From CALGLS01 sp047626155 (GTDB taxonomy: Bacteria; Bacteroidota; Bacteroidia; Chitinophagales; Saprospiraceae), in contig JBLHRR010000170.1 in NCBI GenBank assembly GCA_047626155.1, positions 1 to 11,604 of the forward strand: a DNA stretch of 11,604 nucleotides, given 5' to 3'. This document shows positions 7,421 through 11,604 of this stretch, one piece after another. Position numbers and translations under genes: made by a program. The notes under the pieces were generated by a model. That model was not told the DNA's origin, did not search any database, and saw nothing but the letters and a program-made list of their open reading frames with translations. Within the stretch, counting starts at the first letter, position 1. Each line of letters opens with the position of its first letter.

Positions 7421-7458
7421 TTAGCTTTAGCTTTGTTCTCTTTATTTAGCATATTAGC
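7421..7458 (+). repeat. Four TTAGC pentamers in the CRY-DASH promoter region
   Basis: TTAGC occurs at 7421, 7427, 7446 and 7454, that is, four copies in 38 bp, in two pairs spaced 6 and 8 bp apart. The first pair overlaps the putative -7 element. The copies could be direct-repeat binding sites for a regulator or simply low-complexity sequence. Confidence 0.35.
7428..7435 (+). promoter_or_regulatory. Possible -7 element for the CRY-DASH gene
   Basis: TAGCTTTG matches TAnnTTTG and lies about 55 nt before the ATG at 7490, giving a leader near 48 nt. It overlaps one of four TTAGC copies. A clear -33 TTTG is not seen. Immediately before the ATG the leader is A/T-rich without a Shine-Dalgarno sequence. 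Confidence 0.35.
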
Positions 7459-7489
7459 TTCTTTTTTTACAAACTAATGATGTAATAAA

Positions 7490-8932
7490 ATGATTAGACA
7501 AAGAGTCATCGTTTGGTTTCGACAGGATTTAAGGTTGCATGATAATGAAGCGCTTACCCACGCCATTCAAAGTGGTATTGAGGTTTACCCTGTCTTCATT
7601 TTTGACGAAAGGTTGTTTCACGGGGAAACAAAATTCGGCTTTCGCAAAACGGGTGTTCATCGTGCAAAATTTACTATTGAAGCAATCCAAGACTTGAAAA
7701 AATCCTTACGCAAGTTAGGGTCTAATTTGATTGTTCGTATTGGCAAGCCAGAAGAAGCTCTCCTTGAAATTGCCCGAGACATCAAATCCAGTTGGGTCTT
7801 TTGCAACCGCGAACGAACCCGAGAAGAAATAACCGTACAAGATACCTTAGAACGAAACCTTTGGTCTATTGGTCAAGAGATCATTTATTCGAGAGGAAAA
7901 ATGTTGTATTATACTCAAGACCTACCTTTTCCTGTAACCCATACACCAGATTCATTTACAACTTTCCGAAAGGAAGTGGAGAAAATAGTTCCAGTAAGAG
8001 AACCATTAGGAAACCCTGAAGATTTTAGGCCAGTCACTGCTGAAGTAACGTCTGAGGAAGTCCCAACTTTAGCTTCTTTGGGATACGATGAGGATGAAAT
8101 AACCATAGCGGAAAAAGAAGGAACGATTTTCAAAGGTGGCGAAACGGCTGCGCTCTCACGTCTCCAATACTATCTCTGGGAAAGCGATCATATTGCCGAT
8201 TATAAAAAGACCCGTAATGGTTTGCTAGGAACAGACTACTCTTCGAAATTCAGCGCTTGGCTTGCTCTAGGCTGTGTATCTCCAAAAAAGATCTACCACG
8301 AACTCAAGCGTTATGAAGAGGAAAGAACTAAAAATGATTCAACCTATTGGATGTTCTTCGAACTGTTGTGGAGAGACTTCTTCCGACTCACCGGGAAAAA
8401 ACATGGAGATAAAATTTTCCTAAAAGGAGGCATCAGAAATAAAATAAATGAGGAAGCTTCCAACGATTTACAATTGGCTAAATGTTGGATAGAAGGCCGA
8501 ACCGGCGTTCCTTTCATTGATGCGAATATGAGGGAATTAGCGATGACAGGTTTTATGTCCAATAGAGGTCGTCAAAACGTAGCCAGTTTCTTTATCAATG
8601 ACTTGAAACTGAATTGGCAGATTGGTGCTTCGTACTTCGAATCGATGCTCCTCGATTATGACCCTACCAGCAACTGGGGCAACTGGTGCTATCTCGCTGG
8701 CGTCGGAAACGATCCTCGGGATGACCGCTACTTCAACATTCTCAAACAGGCTCAACGTTATGACCCCAAAGGCGAATATGTCAAACACTGGCTCCCAGAA
8801 TTGAGTAGACTACCTGATGCAAAAGTCCACCGCCCCGAATCACTATCAGAGGAGGAATCCAAGGGAGCCCACTTCCAATTGGGTAATCACTATCCCAAAT
8901 CAATGGTCAGCATGAACCGCTGGGAACGCTAA
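7490..8932 (+). CDS. cry: CRY-DASH cryptochrome / single-strand DNA photolyase
   Basis: This 480-aa protein has the photolyase/cryptochrome fold: an N-terminal Rossmann antenna domain (about 4-135, starting VIVWFRQDLRLHDNEAL) and a helical FAD-binding domain (about 215-440). DASH-type signatures are TGVPFIDANMREL (338-350), GFMSNRGRQNVASF (354-367), SNWGNW (394-399) and DDRYFNILKQAQRYDPKGEY (411-430). DASH proteins bind FAD, usually with a methenyltetrahydrofolate antenna, and repair cyclobutane pyrimidine dimers mainly in single-stranded DNA using blue light. Aligned to remembered E. coli photolyase with a constant +17 offset, Glu291, Trp294 and Asn395 match Glu274, Trp277 and Asn378, and Tyr401 replaces Trp384 as usual in DASH. 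Trp399 and Trp376 match Trp382 and Trp359, but Trp306 is replaced by Ala323. The gene stands alone, divergent from the SCO operon. Start chosen because the antenna domain begins directly after it. Confidence 0.95.
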   Translation: MIRQRVIVWFRQDLRLHDNEALTHAIQSGIEVYPVFIFDERLFHGETKFGFRKTGVHRAKFTIEAIQDLKKSLRKLGSNLIVRIGKPEEALLEIARDIKSSWVFCNRERTREEITVQDTLERNLWSIGQEIIYSRGKMLYYTQDLPFPVTHTPDSFTTFRKEVEKIVPVREPLGNPEDFRPVTAEVTSEEVPTLASLGYDEDEITIAEKEGTIFKGGETAALSRLQYYLWESDHIADYKKTRNGLLGTDYSSKFSAWLALGCVSPKKIYHELKRYEEERTKNDSTYWMFFELLWRDFFRLTGKKHGDKIFLKGGIRNKINEEASNDLQLAKCWIEGRTGVPFIDANMRELAMTGFMSNRGRQNVASFFINDLKLNWQIGASYFESMLLDYDPTSNWGNWCYLAGVGNDPRDDRYFNILKQAQRYDPKGEYVKHWLPELSRLPDAKVHRPESLSEEESKGAHFQLGNHYPKSMVSMNRWER

Positions 8933-8939
8933 AAAAAAA

Positions 8940-8953
8940 GACTCTGAGGAGTC
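8940..8953 (-). terminator. Short hairpin with T-run on the minus strand
   Basis: GACTC (8940-8944) and GAGTC (8949-8953) pair around a 4-nt loop, and the plus strand has A9 immediately before (8931-8939, partly in the CRY-DASH stop codon). On the minus strand this is a compact stem followed by T9, an intrinsic-terminator layout that would stop antisense transcription into the CRY-DASH gene. No minus-strand gene is present to the right within the window, so its use is uncertain. It may be one half of a dispersed element with the hairpin at 8967-8986. Confidence 0.4.
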
Positions 8954-8966
8954 GACCCTACATTCA

Positions 8967-8986
8967 CCCCGGGCCACAGCCCGGGG
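8967..8986. repeat. GC-rich perfect hairpin, REP-like candidate
   Basis: CCCCGGGC (8967-8974) and GCCCGGGG (8979-8986) form a perfect 8-bp all-GC stem with a CACA loop. It is the most GC-rich spot in an otherwise AT-leaning region. It lies 35 nt after the CRY-DASH stop and is followed by CTCGCAAAAAG rather than a T-run, so it is not a standard intrinsic terminator for the plus strand. It could protect the 3' end of the CRY-DASH mRNA or be a dispersed repetitive extragenic palindrome. Confidence 0.6.
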
Positions 8987-9121
8987 CTCGCAAAAAGAAC
9001 TACTCTCCAAAACTACCTAGCCCGCCTAAGTTAATTTCCAAAATTAACATGTACCTTTCTGCACAATCTTCGTTATGCCCTTATCCAAAAAAAAGTCATA
9101 GACAATTAAAACACCTTCTAC

Positions 9122-11604
9122 ATGCGCTGGATACTGCTCACTTGCCTTACTGCCTTCCTATTCCAAAACGCATCGGCCCAATATGCCTTTCCCGTAAAGA
9201 TCAATAAAAAATGGGGTTTGATAAATGAAGGCGGAGATCTAATCCAACAACCTATTTACGACGCCGTTTCTGAATTTAAAAAGTATGGTTATGCCGTTAT
9301 GCAACGGAATGGAAAAGTGGGCTTGCTCAACCGAAATGGGGAAGAGATTGTCCCGGCTCGTTATGAAGATACTAAAGTATTGGATTCGACTTTAATTGCC
9401 GTAATGGATCAATCAGAATGGATGGTGATTGACATAGACGGAAACACTGTGTTGGAAAAAGGGTATGAATCCGTTCATATTTGGGAAGGACGCTTTTTGG
9501 GTTTTATGAAGGGACGAAAGTGGGGCCTGTCAGACACCAATGGTCGAAAAATCTGTTCTCCGAAATATGACGAATTGACATTGTTAGAAGGAGACTATTT
9601 TAAGACCCGAATAGGGGGCTCTTATGGTTTGATTAATTTGCAAGGGAATGTGATATTAGAACCACTTTGTGATGAGGTAGCCATTCATAGTAATGATTTG
9701 TTTTTTTTCAAAATAGGACGAAATTGGGGCGCTGTAAACGCAACGGGTAGGGAGGTGATTCCTGCCAATTATGATCGTTACAAAGATGTCTCAGGGGCTT
9801 TTATTAGTCTTTATAGAAATCAGGCTCCGGTATTGTATTCTGTCGCAGCCGAACGCATTATAACGGAACCAGGTTATGAGGCTTTTTATCCATTCTCGGA
9901 TCGTTATGCTTTATGCAAAAAAGAGAGACGCTTGGGTTTGTTGGATTGGGAAGGTAATGCTGTATTACCTGTTGGTTATGAAGAAATTAGCGCGTTTAAT
10001 TCAAGTGCCTTTCGAGTGAAAAAAGATCTGTTGTGGGGAATTGTTGATCGTGCAAATAAATTGTTATTGCCTTTTGAATACGACTACATCGCTCCACCGA
10101 ATAAGCTTGTTTTTATTGTGAAAAAAGAAAGGAAATTTGGGTTGTTAAATGAGCGTTTTGAAGAAATCGCCCCTACCGAATTCGACCGAATTGATGTAGA
10201 AGAATTACAAGCAAAAGCTTATCGCGGGAAGGGAATGAACCTCTACACTTTTGATGAGAACGGCGCTCTTGATGAAGCTATGGAATTTAAAGATGCTTTT
10301 ACCATTACAATAGGTGGAGAGAAAAAAAGAGTACGTCGAAGGCCTCAGTTTTTACCGGGTACTAACAATGACTTTGTATTGGACAACTTTGAATGGTTTT
10401 TCTCTTCAACAGATAATCGATGGGGGCTTCGCCGAATAGATGACGGTACAGAACAAATAGCTCCGACTTTCGATTGGATTGGGATTGAAAGAACACTCGG
10501 ATTCACGTTGGTTGGCATTGAGAAATTTACCTATTTCGATTTTGAACGTACTTCTTATCGTTTCGAAATGGTTTACGGAATCGTTAATAACAACGTCGGA
10601 TTGCTAGTAACAGAAGTGAATTTATGGGATGTTCGTCTATCTGATTTTTATGAGAAAAATTCCAGAGTTGCCCGCTGTGTTTTTGAGGATGGTAGGCATG
10701 GTTTGATTAGTCGAAACCCAGTAGGGAAAGTGATTCAAAAAGGCTATGCTTTTATTGGTGAATTTAACGATGGTGTAGCTAGAGCAAGCAAGAAAGGTCG
10801 AATTTCTGGAACCACGAAAAGAAAAGAAATGTCAAAAGGCTTAGGCAGCTTAAACGTGTTTTTAAGAGATATCCTGACTATAAATACCATGATGGATTAT
10901 ACCCTCTACGATCAGGAATTCCGCTCAGAAGCGCAATTGATTTGTCGGGAATGTACTTGGGGCTATGTTGACACCACTGGTAATGTGGTGGTTGAACCAC
11001 AATATACGCACGCAGAGGATTTCGTCAGTGAAGTTGGTATTGTAGCGTTGGAAAATAAATGGGGACTTATTGATAAAAAAGGTCAAAACCTGATTGCTTG
11101 TGAATTCGATGGAGTGGGTTATTTAGAGAAAACGGAAAATCAAATCATCCGGGTACACAACAACAAACCCCGATATGGATTGATAGATACATTGGGACAG
11201 CTAACGGTCAATCTGGATTATGACAAATTGGGCGAATTTCAAGAGGGTAGAATTGCCGTGCAACGAAATAATCGCTGGGGCTTTGTGAGCAAAGAAGGTC
11301 GGGAAGTGGTGCCTTGTCAGTTTCGAAAAGTAATGGATTTCAATGAAGGTTTGGCGGCGGTAAAAACGACCAGGAAGTGGGGCTTTATTGACCAAAATGG
11401 AGACACCGCTATCGAATTTAAATTTCGTAGGCTTGGTAATTTTAGAAATGGATTGGCCTGGGCCTATACTTATAAAGGTGTCGGATACATTGATAAAACC
11501 GGCGAATTTTCCATCCCCCCAAGCTTCAATAAAGCCTATGATTTTGAAGGAGATATCGCTCGGGTAATGGTAAAAGGAAAGTATGGCCTCATCAATGAAA
11601 GTGG
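9122..11604 (+). CDS. Secreted WG-repeat protein (partial, runs off the right edge)
   Basis: The frame is open without a stop from ATG 9122 to the window end, giving 827 complete codons. An in-frame TAA at 9107-9109 makes this the first possible ATG, and it begins a signal peptide (MRWILLTCLTAFLFQNASAQ). The mature part is an array of WG repeats, about 34 residues each, of the form x(K/R)WG(L/F)(I/V)(D/N)xxG followed by (V/I)xPxxYD. Tryptophan or its aromatic/hydrophobic substitute falls at residues 31, 66, 100 (WM), 134, 168, 202, 271, 305, 339, 434, 526, 613, 647, 685, 719, 753, 787 and 821. Residues 340-610 are diverged, with a basic patch KKRVRRR near 401-407. WG repeats are a widespread family of unknown function, thought to form beta-rich solenoid or propeller-like structures. 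Envelope location is inferred from the signal peptide. No anchor or secretion domain is visible because the C-terminus is missing. Confidence 0.93.
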   Translation, partial: MRWILLTCLTAFLFQNASAQYAFPVKINKKWGLINEGGDLIQQPIYDAVSEFKKYGYAVMQRNGKVGLLNRNGEEIVPARYEDTKVLDSTLIAVMDQSEWMVIDIDGNTVLEKGYESVHIWEGRFLGFMKGRKWGLSDTNGRKICSPKYDELTLLEGDYFKTRIGGSYGLINLQGNVILEPLCDEVAIHSNDLFFFKIGRNWGAVNATGREVIPANYDRYKDVSGAFISLYRNQAPVLYSVAAERIITEPGYEAFYPFSDRYALCKKERRLGLLDWEGNAVLPVGYEEISAFNSSAFRVKKDLLWGIVDRANKLLLPFEYDYIAPPNKLVFIVKKERKFGLLNERFEEIAPTEFDRIDVEELQAKAYRGKGMNLYTFDENGALDEAMEFKDAFTITIGGEKKRVRRRPQFLPGTNNDFVLDNFEWFFSSTDNRWGLRRIDDGTEQIAPTFDWIGIERTLGFTLVGIEKFTYFDFERTSYRFEMVYGIVNNNVGLLVTEVNLWDVRLSDFYEKNSRVARCVFEDGRHGLISRNPVGKVIQKGYAFIGEFNDGVARASKKGRISGTTKRKEMSKGLGSLNVFLRDILTINTMMDYTLYDQEFRSEAQLICRECTWGYVDTTGNVVVEPQYTHAEDFVSEVGIVALENKWGLIDKKGQNLIACEFDGVGYLEKTENQIIRVHNNKPRYGLIDTLGQLTVNLDYDKLGEFQEGRIAVQRNNRWGFVSKEGREVVPCQFRKVMDFNEGLAAVKTTRKWGFIDQNGDTAIEFKFRRLGNFRNGLAWAYTYKGVGYIDKTGEFSIPPSFNKAYDFEGDIARVMVKGKYGLINES

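Larger units (their letters stand above)
7268..7489. other. Divergent promoter region between the SCO operon and the CRY-DASH gene
   Basis: These 222 bp separate two divergently read genes and must hold both promoters. Besides the two -7-like elements, there is a small inverted repeat GACC-5 nt-GGTC at 7343-7355 and four TTAGC copies at 7421-7458. No gene is seen. Confidence 0.6.

Noticed and set aside
8537..8788. 83-codon minus-strand frame within CRY-DASH
   Set aside because: Complementary to the highly conserved FAD-binding region, so the openness is explained by the real gene.
9031..9059. TTAATTT/AAATTAA inverted repeat and TACCTTTC near-match to a -7 box upstream of the WG-repeat gene
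   Set aside because: The -7 match lacks the final G and no -33 is visible; the A/T-only repeat is easily random. Too weak to list as a promoter.
1..11604. Search for CRISPR arrays, tRNA/rRNA genes, insertion sequences, toxin-antitoxin or defence genes
   Set aside because: No regularly spaced identical repeats, cloverleaf-type sequences, transposase motifs or known defence domains were seen on either strand.

Overview
This window looks like a chromosomal segment of a gliding, aerobic member of the Bacteroidota, probably of the Saprospiria/Lewinella type. That placement is inferred from four things seen in the sequence. The 1519-residue secreted protein ends in a gliding/type IX secretion C-terminal domain and carries a choice-of-anchor-L domain. 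A signal-peptide-bearing WG-repeat protein is present. Gene starts lack Shine-Dalgarno sequences and sit behind A/T-rich leaders. Several starts have an upstream match to the Bacteroidota -7 element TAnnTTTG. DNA is moderately AT-rich, and no tRNA, rRNA, CRISPR array, transposase or phage gene was found.

Layout from left to right. (1) 1-144, minus: the N-terminal 48 residues of a Lys/Ala-rich histone H1-like protein, cut by the window edge. (2) 145-1337: about 1.2 kb of AT-rich DNA with no convincing gene, holding several inverted repeats and, at its right end, the terminator of the next gene. (3) 1338-5897, minus: a 1519-aa multidomain surface or secreted protein (signal peptide, PPC-like, CUB, choice-of-anchor L, Calx-beta-like, nine Ig/PKD-like repeats, type IX secretion domain). 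(4) 5898-6252: spacer with a possible promoter and operator for that gene. (5) 6253-7267, minus: a two-gene operon with an 11-nt overlap, a SCO1/SenC copper-chaperone lipoprotein followed by a small c-type cytochrome lipoprotein. (6) 7268-7489: divergent promoter region. (7) 7490-8932, plus: a CRY-DASH cryptochrome/photolyase. (8) 8933-9121: spacer with two compact hairpins resembling a dispersed palindromic element. (9) 9122 to the window end, plus: at least 827 residues of a secreted WG-repeat protein, still open at the right edge.

The genes do not form one pathway. The SCO/cytochrome pair points to respiratory copper and electron handling at the cell envelope. The giant protein and the WG-repeat protein are envelope or extracellular repeat proteins. 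CRY-DASH is a blue-light flavoprotein, and the H1-like protein probably binds DNA. I did not find a clear new multi-gene system. The points most worth a second look are the CRY-DASH protein lacking the distal tryptophan of the electron-transfer triad, the regular 34-residue WG array with a diverged centre, and two clusters of small hairpins between genes.
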